The notes: generated from the letters alone by a model not told the origin. A stretch of DNA of 64,000 nucleotides from Natronoarchaeum philippinense (GCF_900215575.1 NZ_OBEJ01000002.1:682001-746000); one strand, 5' to 3'. Shown: positions 1 through 9,901, counted from the stretch's first letter. Made by a program: numbers and translations.

Positions 1-736
1 CGGCGAGCGCGCGTACATCGACGAACTGGTCGACGGCATCCGGACGGTGGCCGACGAGTTCTACCCGCGGCCGGTGCGGGTGCGCACGCTCGACGCCCCG
101 ACCGACGAGTTCCGCGAGTTAGAGGGCGGCGAGGACGAACCCGACGAGCACAACCCGATGCTCGGCTACCGCGGCATCCGCCGAAGCCTCGATCGCCCCG
201 ACGTGTTTGGGTACGAGCTCGCCGCGTTCCGTCGCCTGTTCGAGATGGGCTACGACAACATCGAGATCATGTTCCCGCTGGTCAACGACGCCGAGGACGT
301 GCTGCGGGCCCGGCGGCTGATGGAAGACGCCGGCATCGACCCGGACAAGCGCTCGTGGGGCGTGATGATCGAGACGCCAGCCAGCGCGCTGGGCGTCGAG
401 TCAATGGCCGAAGCCGGTATCGACTTCGCCTCGTTCGGGACGAACGATCTCACCCAGTACACGCTGGCGGTGGATCGCAACAACGGCGCCGTCGCGGATC
501 GGTTCGACGAACTCCACCCGGCCGTGCTCGAACTGATCTCGACGACGATCGAGACCTGCCGCGAGCACGACATCGACACGAGCATCTGCGGACAGGCCGG
601 CTCGAAGCCCGACATGGTCGACGCGCTGGTCAACGAAGGAATCACCTCGATCAGCGCCAACGTCGACGCAGTCCGCGACGTTCAGCACGAGGTCAAGCGC
701 GTCGAGCAACGTTTGATGCTCGAATCGGTGCGCTGA
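1..736 (+). CDS. ppsA: Phosphoenolpyruvate synthase, C-terminal part (5' truncated by window edge)
   Basis: This is the C-terminal TIM-barrel (PEP-utilising enzyme) domain of PEP synthase, which converts pyruvate and ATP to PEP, AMP and phosphate for gluconeogenesis. The frame is open from base 2 and runs leftward out of the window, so the GTG at 47 is internal. About 244 residues are visible. Recognisable motifs are NPMLGYRGIR, the metal and substrate motif MIETPASA, the GTNDLTQ motif, and ICGQAGSKP with the catalytic cysteine near the C-terminus. Pyruvate phosphate dikinase shares this domain, but PEP synthase is the usual haloarchaeal enzyme. The gene ends 48 bp before the next start. Confidence 0.93.
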   Translation, partial: GERAYIDELVDGIRTVADEFYPRPVRVRTLDAPTDEFRELEGGEDEPDEHNPMLGYRGIRRSLDRPDVFGYELAAFRRLFEMGYDNIEIMFPLVNDAEDVLRARRLMEDAGIDPDKRSWGVMIETPASALGVESMAEAGIDFASFGTNDLTQYTLAVDRNNGAVADRFDELHPAVLELISTTIETCREHDIDTSICGQAGSKPDMVDALVNEGITSISANVDAVRDVQHEVKRVEQRLMLESVR

Positions 737-784
737 TCGGACGCCGCCATCACGCTTTTTACTGTGCCAGCCGGGTACACCCAT

Positions 785-1348
785 GTGACCGACCACGAAC
801 CTAACGAGTACGTCATCGAACAGGTGGAACGCGAAGGCGAGTCGCTGCTGGTCGGCGAGTTCCTGCAGTACATCGAGCGCTACGACGACGACGCCGAACG
901 CGGCGTCAGCGACGAGCTACTCGATGCCTACGTCGAGACGCTCAGAGAGGAGGACTTCTTCGTCCGCGGGCCGAGCAAGCCCCGCGAGCAGATCGACGAG
1001 CGCACGACCGACAGCGAGACGTGGGTCGAGCAGGACGCGTTCTACGAGGTCGGCGACGGTCACGTGAGCAACTTCCCGGAACACTGGCACGACCAACTCG
1101 GCGGCGAGGACGACCTTCGCGCGTTCGTCCGGGTAATGACCGAGGACATCGAGAGCGCCGAGGAGGGCACCGACAGAGGCGGGCAGGGAACGGGCGTCCC
1201 CGAACCGCTGCTACTCGACGCCGCCGCCATCATCGGCGCGTTCAGCCGAGAGGAGGCCACGGCCAAACTAGAGGCCGCACGCGATCGAGGCGAACTCGTC
1301 ATGGACGCCGACATGAACCGGCAAGGACGCGTCAAGCTCCCCGAGTAA
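785..1348 (+). CDS. Conserved haloarchaeal hypothetical protein (possibly DUF5806)
   Basis: This encodes a 187-residue acidic soluble protein with no membrane segment or signal peptide. I chose the GTG at 785 (VTDHEPNEYV) over the GTG at 764 because a T-rich promoter-like stretch (ctttttactg, about 754-763) lies at the right distance for a short-leader or leaderless transcript. The C-terminal part (DAAAIIGAFSREEATAKLEAARDRGE) looks like a small helical domain with a possible winged-helix character. I recall similar proteins annotated as DUF5806 in haloarchaea, but that assignment is from memory. No function can be given. Confidence 0.75.
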   Translation: MTDHEPNEYVIEQVEREGESLLVGEFLQYIERYDDDAERGVSDELLDAYVETLREEDFFVRGPSKPREQIDERTTDSETWVEQDAFYEVGDGHVSNFPEHWHDQLGGEDDLRAFVRVMTEDIESAEEGTDRGGQGTGVPEPLLLDAAAIIGAFSREEATAKLEAARDRGELVMDADMNRQGRVKLPE

Positions 1349-1441
1349 CGGCATCGTCCGATCGGATGCTGTACGCTTATTTGTGTTCGACTGAAAAACC
1401 GCGCCGATGACTGCACGGAGACGGGATCGAGGGGGACGGCG

Positions 1442-2269
1442 ATGAGCGAGGCGGCGACCGCGTTCGTTCCGGGTCACATCACGGGCTTTTTCACCGTCTG
1501 CGAGGACGACGACCCGACGAAGGCGGGATCACAGGGGGCCGGACTGGCGCTGTCCGACGGCGTCGACGTGACGGTGCGACCGACCGAGGAGCGGGCGGTG
1601 TATCTCAACGACACCAGCATCGGGGTCGAAGCGGTCGAGCGCGTCCTCGACGCGCTGTCGGTCGATGTGACTGTGACGGCCGAAACCGACCTCCCGCTGG
1701 GCTCTGGCTTTGGCGTCTCCGGGGCGCTCGCGCTGGGGACGGCGCTGGCCGCAAACGACGCGCTCGGACTGGCGCTTTCGGAAAACGAACTAGTCACGAT
1801 CGCACACGGCGCCGAAGTCCAGTCCGGGACGGGACTGGGCGACGTGGTCGCGCAGGCTCGCGGCGGCGTGCCGATCCGGCTGGAACCGGGCGGACCACAG
1901 CACAATCTGCTCGACGCCGTTCCAGCGCGCGCACGCGTGGAATACATCACGTTTGGCGAACTGGAGACCGAAGCGGTACTGGGCGGTGAGACCGACCCGA
2001 TCGACGAGGCCGGCGAGCGCGCTCTCTCGCGGCTCGTCGGCGAGCCGACGCTATCGAGTTTTATCTTCGCGTCGCGGCGATTCGCCCGCGAGGCTGAACT
2101 GTTGAGCGAACGAGTCGGTGAAGCGATCGAAGACGTCAGCGACGCCGGCGGACAGGCTTCGATGGCGATGCTCGGCGAGACGGTGTTCGCACTCGGGACG
2201 GGACTGTCTGACGCCGGCTACGATCCGGCGGTCTGTGCGACCCACCCGGCCGGCGCGATGTTGGAGTGA
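1442..2269 (+). CDS. Pantoate kinase (GHMP kinase family)
   Basis: The 275-residue protein belongs to the GHMP kinase superfamily. The ATP-binding motif PLGSGFGVSGA lies around residues 83-93, and the N-terminus AFVPGHITGFF is typical of archaeal pantoate kinase. This enzyme phosphorylates pantoate to 4-phosphopantoate, the first step of the archaeal coenzyme A route that replaces bacterial pantothenate kinase. The C-terminal half (SGTGLGDVVAQARGG, then LGETVFALG) also fits that family. The ATG at 1442 is used. A stretch with promoter character (gcttatttg, about 1374-1382) lies upstream. Mevalonate or homoserine kinases are less likely because the N-terminal motif is specific to the pantoate kinase group. 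Confidence 0.87.
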   Translation: MSEAATAFVPGHITGFFTVCEDDDPTKAGSQGAGLALSDGVDVTVRPTEERAVYLNDTSIGVEAVERVLDALSVDVTVTAETDLPLGSGFGVSGALALGTALAANDALGLALSENELVTIAHGAEVQSGTGLGDVVAQARGGVPIRLEPGGPQHNLLDAVPARARVEYITFGELETEAVLGGETDPIDEAGERALSRLVGEPTLSSFIFASRRFAREAELLSERVGEAIEDVSDAGGQASMAMLGETVFALGTGLSDAGYDPAVCATHPAGAMLE

Positions 2270-2495
2270 CGCATATGAATCCTATTTATCCGCTACATCA
2301 AATCAAGTAATATAAGGTCATCTCCAGTCAGACTATGATCGGCTCTGAGAGTAATAAGCAGCCATAGACGCCGAGAGTACGGCACTGCATCGGTGTTCTG
2401 TCGGACCGACAAACGAGTTTCTGTGCAATTGCCTAGTTATCACGGATAATAATTGCCGGAAGGTTTTTTGATTGGTCACTGAAAGGGTGTATCCA
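2270..2495. promoter_or_regulatory. AT-rich intergenic region with the pilus operon promoter
   Basis: This 226-bp stretch has no convincing gene and is much richer in A+T than its neighbours. It ends with an AT-rich element (gataataatt, about 2445-2454) and a T-run (gttttttga) before the ATG at 2496. The sequence gaaaggg, about 9 bases before the ATG, could act as a weak ribosome binding site. The promoter of the 9-kb pilus operon most likely lies here. Confidence 0.5.
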
Positions 2496-5400
2496 ATGGC
2501 TATTGATGACGCCGACCAGTCGGGTTCTGGACGATTCGACGGCGCCGATGAGTCGGCCTCTCCCGAGGACGAGGGGGAGTCGTCCGGGGGGTCGGCGCCC
2601 GCGAGCGTCGGGGGGTACACGTGGGCGGATTTTATGGAGGAGCACGGATACGGCCACGAGGTATCGACGCTGTATCCCGAACGCCCGGGCGGTGAACGGC
2701 TCGGACTCGAGGCCGGTCCCGACGACGAGAACGACGCCGAGCCGGACAAACCGTCCGGCGACGACTGGAACGACGTAGAGTTCGATCCGGTCCCGTATCT
2801 CGGATTCAATCCTGACGAGTTAGGCGGGGTGTTCGCGGCCCACGACGAGATCGCCGAGGATGTCGACCGAACGCTCTGGGAGTACATCGATCCCGTGCAG
2901 ACGCCGTGTGTCAAAGGCGTCTACGAGTGGGAGCATTTCAAACAGGAGTTCTACTACGACGGACGAGGGACCGGCGTCAAAGCACCCCAAGAGGACGGCG
3001 AGACGGTTCCCTTCGAGCCCGACGAGCATCTCGGCTTCGAGCCCGACGAGGTCGAGAACAAACTGTTCGAGGGCAACTCCAAGGCCGAAGAACTGGCCGA
3101 CCTCGTCGAGGAGCGGACGGTCAACGTTCGCGAAGAGATGGACGAAGACGAGTTCTTCTCGACGGTCGACGGCCACACGACGGTCGTCAATCGCTACGAC
3201 CTCGAGAAGGCCGTCCCGATGGAAAAAAAGACCCACTTCCGCGAGGAGGAACGCTACTGGGTCAACAAGCCCTACGCTTTCGTCGCGCTGTTCCACTCCG
3301 AGAAGGAAAACGAGAAAAAGTACTACGTCGTCGAGCCGTACCTCAACGAGATCGAGATCGATCTGCAGGACTTTCTTACGGGGAAGCTACGAACGGCGAT
3401 CAAGTACGCCGACGAGGAGATCGCAACGGCGGGCGACGAGCACGTCCGTAAGGATGTCATCGAGCGTGAGACCAAGAAACTCCTCCAGCGCTACGATCTC
3501 TTTACCGGCTCCAGCGGGGGCGGAACCGACGTGGTCGGCGAGATCAAGAAGCTGCTCGGACGGGAGGTCGACGACGGCGAAGAAGAGGACGGCTCACTCG
3601 GCGGCATCGAGGCTCGACCGGAGCCCGCGGTGTTGGAGGACGATCCCGAATCGCTCTCGGAATACCAAGTCGAAAAGCTTCTCTACCTGCTCAAGCGGGA
3701 CTTCATCGGTTACGAGCGAATCGACGGCATCAAACACGACATCAACGTCGAGGACATCTCGTGTGACGGGTACAACTCGCCCGTCTTCGTCTACCACAGC
3801 GACTACGAGCAGATCATCACGAACATCTACCACGACGAGGAAGAACTCGACGACTTCGTCGTCAAACTCGCCCAGCGATCGGGGAAAGGCATCAGCAAGC
3901 GCCGGCCGCAGGTCGACGCCACGCTACCGGACGGATCGCGTTCCCAGTTGACCCTCGGACGCGAGGTGTCCGACCACGGGACGAACTACACGATCCGTCA
4001 GTTCAAGGACGTCCCCTTCACTCCGATCGACCTAGTCAACTGGAAGACGTTCTCGCTCGACGAGATGGCGTTCCTCTGGCTCTGCATCGAGAACCACAAG
4101 AGCCTGATCTTCGCCGGCGGGACGGCATCCGGGAAGACGACCAGCCTGAACGCGGTGTCGCTGTTCATTCCGAGCAACACGAAAATCGTCTCCATCGAGG
4201 ACACCCGCGAGGTCGAGCTGCCCCAGCGTAACTGGATCGCAAGCGTCACCCGTCCCTCATTCTCTGACGACTCGCAGGGCGACGTCGACGAGTTCGATCT
4301 GCTGGAAGCCGCGCTCCGTCAGCGCCCCGACTACATCGTCATGGGCGAGATCCGCGGTGAGGAGGGTCGGACGCTGTTTCAGGTCATGTCGACCGGGCAC
4401 ACCACCTACACGACGTTCCACGCCGACTCCGTCGGCGAGGTGCTCAAGCGGTTCACGACTGCGCCGATCAACGTCTCGAAGACGATGTTCACGGCGCTGG
4501 ATCTCGTCTCGATCCAGACCCAGACGCGCGTACAGGGCCACAAGGTCCGCCGGAACAAGGTGCTGACCGAGGTCAACCACTACGACGCCGAGAACGACGA
4601 GATCAACGTTCAGGACGTGTATCAGTGGCAGGCCGAGACCGACGAGTTCCTGAAGATGGGCGAGTCGAACACCTTAGACGAGATCAAGTTCGACCGCGGG
4701 TGGGGTCAAGAACGGCTCGACCGAGAACTCGAAAAGCGCCGGGTGATTCTCGCGTATCTCATCAAGAACGGGCTCAACGAGTACGCGCAGGTCGCCGCGA
4801 CGATTCAGGCATTCATCAACGATCCCGAGACGATCCTGACGCTGATCGCCAACGGCGTCCTCGAAGAGAGCCTCGAAGACCTCCGGGAGATGGAGAGCGT
4901 CCTGATCGACGTGGATCCCGAGAAAGAGGAACTCGTCCCGCGTCCCGACCCCAACGAGGAAGGTCTCAACGAAGTGACCGACATCCTCGAACGTGCCGAG
5001 GAGTCGATCCTCCAAGAGTTCAAGGGCAAGACGCCGAGCGGGCTTGCAAGTGCGCTCGACGGCGTCGAGGCGGCCGCCGAACCGGAACTCGACGACGACG
5101 GCGGTAGCGAGGAGTTCGACTTCGGCGGCCCGATGCCGGAGGACGACGCGTTCGGTGTCGACGGCGACAGCATCTCCTTTGGCGACGAGGAAGAGGAGAT
5201 CGAGGAGCCGGACTGGTTCTCCGGGGAGAGCGGCTTCTTCTTCGGCGACGAAGAGGGCGATGCCGACGCGTCGGCCGACGATGTCGCTCCCGAGGCCCGA
5301 GATGCGATCGACAACCTCGATACGGACACCGGCGACGACCCGGCGCCGAAGCTGGACGAAGAGACGGCGGCTGCCGACGCCCAGAGCGCCGAGACGCCCG

Positions 5401-6686
5401 CTATCGAAGCCCCGGACGATACCGGAGCGGAAACGACCGATACAGCGGAAGCTGCAACCGACACGGAGCGCCCGGAAACAGCCGACACGCCTGCTGAACA
5501 GATGGCTTCCGAGGGGGCGCCCGAACAGACAACCGCCGAGGAACCGACCGAAAGCGCTGCGGTGGACGCACCGGTCACGCAGGACGGGCCAGCCGAGGAC
5601 GGAGACGCCGTCGGTGCAGACGCCGCAGCCACCGGAACGGATGCAGACGATACCGCGACGGCCACCGAAACAGAACGCACCGAGGCGACCACCGCCGACG
5701 CGGACACAGCGGCATCCTCCGAGGAGGCGGTCAGCCCGCCGGTACCGGACGACGATGCCAGCAGCGAGCAAGCACCAGCAGACGAACCGGCTGAGACGAG
5801 CGAAGCGGTCCCGGCGGCGGAGACAGACGAAGCCGAGCCGGCAATAGAGGTAGACGATACTGACTCCGCCGAGCCCGAATCACCCGACGCCTCGGATGCT
5901 ACTGTGTCCGAGTCCGCCGAAGCGGACGAAGCCGGAACGCAACCGGCAGACGAGCAGCCCACCGAAACGGCCGATACCGGCACGGCCGACACCGACGATA
6001 ACACCAGGTCGGTGTTCGGCGACCAGCCCGACGACGGCGGCGTCTTCAGCGACGATGCCGAGCCGGACGACGAAGGAGGCTCGCTGTTTGACGACGCCGA
6101 CGACGGGTTCGGCGGCCCGACGACTGACGACTTCGAGACCGATTCGGACGATCCCTTCGACGGTGCCGCGCCAGCGGATTCGGAAACTGCCGACGAGGGA
6201 GTTTCGGCTACAGAGCCGACGCCGGACGCCGATGCGACGGCCGATACCGAGATGGTTCAAGAGGAGACTCCGGAGGCCGACGCTCCGGATATCGATGTGC
6301 CCGACCCCGGCGGCACTGAGACGCCGTCGGGCGAGTCCGAATCGGTGCAGCCAGACGCCGATGCCGTGGCTGCCGAGCCAGCGTCCGACACCGACGAGGA
6401 GACCGATGAACCAGAGATCGACCCAGCGTCCGAGCAGCCCGAAATCGACGCCGAGCCAAGCCAGTCGGAGGCCGACGAGCGACAGTCGGAGGCCGACGCG
6501 TCCGCGGACGACGAGGACGGTGACGCCGACGACGCGACGGCGTCGGTCTTCGACGAAATCGACGGCGACGAGGACGGGACTGTCTTCTCCGACATCGATG
6601 AGGACGACGAGGGCGACGACGGCGCCGACAAAGAGATCGAGGGCTTCGAGTACGTCGACTTCGAGCCCGAGGACGGTGATGACTAG
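2496..6686 (+). CDS. pilB3: Type II/IV secretion system ATPase, PilB3-like, with long acidic tail
   Basis: This is the hexameric motor ATPase of an archaeal type IV pilus system, acting at the cytoplasmic face of the membrane. The 1396-residue protein has an acidic N-terminal part, a central region up to about residue 500, then the secretion ATPase core. The core shows Walker A GGTASGKTT near residue 541, an Asp box (IEDTREVELPQ) and Walker B YIVMGEIRGEE with the His box (STGHTTYTTFHAD). From about residue 850 to the end the protein is a low-complexity tail of Ala, Asp, Glu and Thr with repeated short blocks such as SVFGDQPDDGG, SLFDD, SVFDEIDGDEDG and TVFSDIDEDD. The ATG at 2496 is preferred over the TTG at 2472. 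The gene is followed by pilC3 after 2 bases. The tail is far longer than the core family requires. Confidence 0.9.
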   Translation: MAIDDADQSGSGRFDGADESASPEDEGESSGGSAPASVGGYTWADFMEEHGYGHEVSTLYPERPGGERLGLEAGPDDENDAEPDKPSGDDWNDVEFDPVPYLGFNPDELGGVFAAHDEIAEDVDRTLWEYIDPVQTPCVKGVYEWEHFKQEFYYDGRGTGVKAPQEDGETVPFEPDEHLGFEPDEVENKLFEGNSKAEELADLVEERTVNVREEMDEDEFFSTVDGHTTVVNRYDLEKAVPMEKKTHFREEERYWVNKPYAFVALFHSEKENEKKYYVVEPYLNEIEIDLQDFLTGKLRTAIKYADEEIATAGDEHVRKDVIERETKKLLQRYDLFTGSSGGGTDVVGEIKKLLGREVDDGEEEDGSLGGIEARPEPAVLEDDPESLSEYQVEKLLYLLKRDFIGYERIDGIKHDINVEDISCDGYNSPVFVYHSDYEQIITNIYHDEEELDDFVVKLAQRSGKGISKRRPQVDATLPDGSRSQLTLGREVSDHGTNYTIRQFKDVPFTPIDLVNWKTFSLDEMAFLWLCIENHKSLIFAGGTASGKTTSLNAVSLFIPSNTKIVSIEDTREVELPQRNWIASVTRPSFSDDSQGDVDEFDLLEAALRQRPDYIVMGEIRGEEGRTLFQVMSTGHTTYTTFHADSVGEVLKRFTTAPINVSKTMFTALDLVSIQTQTRVQGHKVRRNKVLTEVNHYDAENDEINVQDVYQWQAETDEFLKMGESNTLDEIKFDRGWGQERLDRELEKRRVILAYLIKNGLNEYAQVAATIQAFINDPETILTLIANGVLEESLEDLREMESVLIDVDPEKEELVPRPDPNEEGLNEVTDILERAEESILQEFKGKTPSGLASALDGVEAAAEPELDDDGGSEEFDFGGPMPEDDAFGVDGDSISFGDEEEEIEEPDWFSGESGFFFGDEEGDADASADDVAPEARDAIDNLDTDTGDDPAPKLDEETAAADAQSAETPAIEAPDDTGAETTDTAEAATDTERPETADTPAEQMASEGAPEQTTAEEPTESAAVDAPVTQDGPAEDGDAVGADAAATGTDADDTATATETERTEATTADADTAASSEEAVSPPVPDDDASSEQAPADEPAETSEAVPAAETDEAEPAIEVDDTDSAEPESPDASDATVSESAEADEAGTQPADEQPTETADTGTADTDDNTRSVFGDQPDDGGVFSDDAEPDDEGGSLFDDADDGFGGPTTDDFETDSDDPFDGAAPADSETADEGVSATEPTPDADATADTEMVQEETPEADAPDIDVPDPGGTETPSGESESVQPDADAVAAEPASDTDEETDEPEIDPASEQPEIDAEPSQSEADERQSEADASADDEDGDADDATASVFDEIDGDEDGTVFSDIDEDDEGDDGADKEIEGFEYVDFEPEDGDD

Positions 6687-6688
6687 CG

Positions 6689-8734
6689 ATGAGTCTGGAC
6701 ACGGCCGGTAACGGTCCGGGCGGAAGCGGGTTCAGCACCGGCGACGGTCTCGGCGACGCCTTTTACCCGCTGTACGACCGGCTGTTCAGCGAGGACAGCG
6801 AGTTCGTCAAAGACGTCGAGCGAAAGCTCGCGGAGTCGCGGATGCCGGTTACCGTCGAGATGTATCTCTCGCGGGCGCTGGCGATCGGCGTCATCAGCGG
6901 CGGCGTGCTGTGGGCGCTGGGCATGCTGATCGGGTACGCGCTCGCCTCGATCGGGATCTTCAGTAGCACCGAGCCGCTGCTTGGGATGCCGGTCCCCAAT
7001 CAGGCGGTGCTGGATCTGATCCAACTGGTCAAGATCCCCGCGCTGGTCATCGTGACCGGCCTCGTGTTCGGGGCGATCGGCTTCGGCATCGGCTTCGGAA
7101 CGCTCGTCGCGGTGCCGTACTCCCGATCGTCGGCGCGGAAACGGGAGATCAACATGCTGTTGCCCGACGCCGTTTCCTTTATGTACGCGCTGTCGATCGG
7201 GGGACTCAACCAGCTCGAAATTCTCGAAGCGATGGCGCGGGCCGAAGACACGTACGGCGAGGTGGCCCGCGAGTTCCAGAGCATCGTTCAGGAGACCGAA
7301 TACTTCGATACGGACTACCGCTCTGCGATCCGGAACCAGTCGATGAACACTCCGAGCGACGAGTTGAGCCAGTTCCTGACGGACATGCTGTCGATCGTCA
7401 ACAGCGGCGGTGACATGCAGGATTTCCTCGACGACAAGAAAGAAAAGCACATGCGAACCGCCAAACAGCAACAGGAGCTCACGCTGGAGACCTTGGAGCT
7501 GTTCGGCGAGATGTACATGACGCTGTCGCTGTTCCCGCTGCTTTTGATCATCATTCTGGTGATCATGCAGATGATGGGCCAGAGCCGGACGGAGATGCTG
7601 TACGGCACCGTCTACGGGATGATTCCGCTGACGGGGCTTGGCTTCTTGGTGCTGGTCTCGACCGTCAAAGAAGACGAGGTCGGCGACGGGTTCTTGAACC
7701 CGAAGGGGTCGAGCCAGTGGGTGCAGGTGGACAACAACAGCGGCCTGCTCGATCTGGGACTGGTCGAGGAGTACACCGGCGAGTTCAGCGTGTTCGACCG
7801 AATCAAGAACCGCGAGGGGACCCGCGAGACGCTCAACGTCTTGCGACGACCACACATCTTCTTCCGGGACAACCCGTTGATGACGTTGGCGCTGACCGTC
7901 CCGGCGGCGCTGGTGATCATCTCGACGGCACTCGTCGCCGGGTCAGCGCCGACATCGTTGGCGGGGATGAAAGAAAATCCGGTCTGGGGGACGTTCGTGT
8001 ACGTCTACCTGCCCTTGTACATCATTCTGATCCCGCTGACGGTGTTCTACGAGTGGAACGTCCACTACCGAAAGCGGGTGCTCTCGGACATCTCCGAGAA
8101 CCTCCGAAAGCTATCGAGCGCCAACGACACCGGGCTGACGCTGCTGGAGTCGTTCAACACCGTCGCCGAGACGTCCACGGGCAAGCTCGCGACGGAGTTC
8201 GAGATGATGTACGCGAAGGTCAACTACGGGATGAACCTCCGAGACGCGCTGGTCGAGTTCAACAACAAGTACCACGTCCCGCGGCTGTCCCGGACGGTCA
8301 AGCTGATCAGCAAGGCACAGGAGGCGTCCAGCCAGATCTCGGACGTGCTGACGACCGCCGCGCAGGCCAGCGAAAACCAAGACGACATCGCCCGCGAGCG
8401 CAAGTCCCGCACGCGGATGCAGATGGTCATCATCGTGATGACGTACCTGACGCTGCTGGCCGTGATGGCGATCCTCCAGACGCAGTTCCTCGACGTGATG
8501 GCCGGCCTGACCGACAGCGCGGGCGGGGGCGGCGGAGGCGGCGGACCCGCGGCGCTCGGGGCAAACGTCGACACGCAGCTGATGTCGATGCTGTTCTTCC
8601 ACGCGGTGACGATGCAGGCCATCCTCTCGGGGCTGATCAGCGGCTACATCCGGGACGCGGAACTGCTCAGCGGCGGCAAGTTCGTCGTCGTGCTCGTGAC
8701 CATCGCGCTCGCCGTCTGGGCATTCGTCGGATAA
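6689..8734 (+). CDS. pilC3: Type II secretion system F-family platform protein, PilC3-like
   Basis: The 681-residue integral membrane protein is the polytopic inner-membrane platform that works with the PilB ATPase to assemble pilins. It contains two T2SSF/GspF-type cytoplasmic domains, one near residues 150-260 and one near 470-590. They are separated by hydrophobic clusters near residues 55-90, 105-150, 270-330, 390-470 and 570-680. A short poly-Gly stretch near residue 611 lies in a loop between late membrane segments. It begins 2 bases after pilB3 and ends 1 base before the next gene, so it is part of the same transcript. Paired F domains of this kind are standard for archaeal PilC and ArlJ-like proteins. 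Confidence 0.9.
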   Translation: MSLDTAGNGPGGSGFSTGDGLGDAFYPLYDRLFSEDSEFVKDVERKLAESRMPVTVEMYLSRALAIGVISGGVLWALGMLIGYALASIGIFSSTEPLLGMPVPNQAVLDLIQLVKIPALVIVTGLVFGAIGFGIGFGTLVAVPYSRSSARKREINMLLPDAVSFMYALSIGGLNQLEILEAMARAEDTYGEVAREFQSIVQETEYFDTDYRSAIRNQSMNTPSDELSQFLTDMLSIVNSGGDMQDFLDDKKEKHMRTAKQQQELTLETLELFGEMYMTLSLFPLLLIIILVIMQMMGQSRTEMLYGTVYGMIPLTGLGFLVLVSTVKEDEVGDGFLNPKGSSQWVQVDNNSGLLDLGLVEEYTGEFSVFDRIKNREGTRETLNVLRRPHIFFRDNPLMTLALTVPAALVIISTALVAGSAPTSLAGMKENPVWGTFVYVYLPLYIILIPLTVFYEWNVHYRKRVLSDISENLRKLSSANDTGLTLLESFNTVAETSTGKLATEFEMMYAKVNYGMNLRDALVEFNNKYHVPRLSRTVKLISKAQEASSQISDVLTTAAQASENQDDIARERKSRTRMQMVIIVMTYLTLLAVMAILQTQFLDVMAGLTDSAGGGGGGGGPAALGANVDTQLMSMLFFHAVTMQAILSGLISGYIRDAELLSGGKFVVVLVTIALAVWAFVG

Positions 8735-8735
8735 C

Positions 8736-9239
8736 ATGATCGGACAGCACTTTCGGATGGACGAGCTGGGCGGCGACGAGCGGGGCCAGACCGTGCAGGA
8801 CTTCGCGGTCGGCATCAGCATCTTCCTGCTGGTCGTCGGCGCGGTGTTCCTGCTGTACCCCTCGCTGTTTACCCCCTACGAGCAGGCGATCGCCGACGAG
8901 AGTCCCGACAGTCAGGCGGATCGGATCGCCATGCTGGTCGCGGACAACGTCTCCGGCGACGAGGCGACCAACGAACTGACCGACGAGGAGATGTCGTACT
9001 GGCTCGACGCCGACGCCGACGCACTCCGGGAGGCCGTCGGCGTCTCCTCGTCGACGCACGTCAACATGACCGTGACGACGCTCGGGACCGACGAGGAGAC
9101 GCCGATCGAATACGACGGAGCGGCTGCGGCAGCCGGTCCGGACGCGGTCGGACAGGATGCCTCTGTCGCGGCGCGAATCGTGACGACAAACGACGACGAG
9201 TGCGAGCCGGCCTGCCGGCTCGTCGTGAGGGTGTGGTGA
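8736..9239 (+). CDS. Pilin-like small membrane protein (DUF7287-type) in pilus operon
   Basis: The 167-residue protein has a short charged N-terminus (DELGGDERGQTVQDFAVGIS) followed by one hydrophobic helix at about residues 24-42. The rest would lie outside the membrane. This resembles a class III signal peptide of type IV pilins, with R-G-Q just before the helix. I recall the family name DUF7287 for this position in haloarchaeal pilB3-pilC3 operons, but that is from memory. Two Cys residues near the C-terminus (CEPAC) could form a disulfide. It may be a minor pilin or an assembly factor. Confidence 0.72.
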   Translation: MIGQHFRMDELGGDERGQTVQDFAVGISIFLLVVGAVFLLYPSLFTPYEQAIADESPDSQADRIAMLVADNVSGDEATNELTDEEMSYWLDADADALREAVGVSSSTHVNMTVTTLGTDEETPIEYDGAAAAAGPDAVGQDASVAARIVTTNDDECEPACRLVVRVW

Positions 9240-9241
9240 CG

Positions 9242-9898
9242 ATGCGAGGCAGCGACGACCGCGGACAGGCCTACACGCTCGAAGGAATCATCGGCGCGAT
9301 GGTCCTGTTGACCGCCGTGTTGATGGCGCTGAACTCGGCCGTGTTGCTTCCCTCGACCTCGGGGACGATCGACAGAGGCGTTCAGTCCGACGTTGGCCAG
9401 CAGGCGACGGACGTGCTCAAGATTGCCGACGAGCAGGGAAGCCTCTCCGAGACGCTCCGGTGCTGGGACACGACGAACGCGAGCTTCTACGGTGCGAACG
9501 GCGCCGACGGAACCTACGGCTACAGCAATCCGATGGACAACTCGCTGGGGACGATGCTCAACAAGACGTTCTCGGAGCGGTTCAACAGCTACAGTCTTCG
9601 AGCGAGCTATCGAACGGCCAGCGGCGTCGACGGCCGGGGGCTCGACATCGTCGAGCAGGGCAACGCGCTTCGGAAGTCGATCACCGTCACCCACACCGTC
9701 ACGCTGTACGAGGATCAGAACCTGACGGCCTCGTGCAACGGCGGCGACGCCGACACCGGAGAAGGACTCCGGGAGGCGTACTACGGTGGCGACGGCACCC
9801 ACGACCGGGAGGACGGCGACTACCCGATCCCGCCCGCAGCGCCCGAATCGAGTAATATCTACAACGTCGTCGAGGTGCGGCTGACGATTATCTGGTGA
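9242..9898 (+). CDS. Pilin-like small membrane protein (DUF7288-type) in pilus operon
   Basis: The 218-residue protein starts at the ATG at 9242, 2 bases after the previous stop. The N-terminus DDRGQAYTLEGIIGAMVLLTA again has the charged-R-G-Q-then-helix form, with a Glu at +5-like spacing as in type IV pilins. The membrane helix covers about residues 13-36. The extracellular part carries several N-x-S/T sites and two Cys residues. The upstream GTG at 9200 would overlap the previous gene and is not used. The role is inferred from operon context only; it may be a minor pilin. Confidence 0.72.
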   Translation: MRGSDDRGQAYTLEGIIGAMVLLTAVLMALNSAVLLPSTSGTIDRGVQSDVGQQATDVLKIADEQGSLSETLRCWDTTNASFYGANGADGTYGYSNPMDNSLGTMLNKTFSERFNSYSLRASYRTASGVDGRGLDIVEQGNALRKSITVTHTVTLYEDQNLTASCNGGDADTGEGLREAYYGGDGTHDREDGDYPIPPAAPESSNIYNVVEVRLTIIW

Positions 9899-9901
9899 AC
9901 T

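Noticed and set aside
4805-6004. 399-residue open frame on the minus strand, rich in Ser, Ala and Val
   Set aside because: It is the reverse complement of the acidic tail of PilB. Asp and Glu codons read backward give Ser, Val and Leu. There is no promoter or domain.
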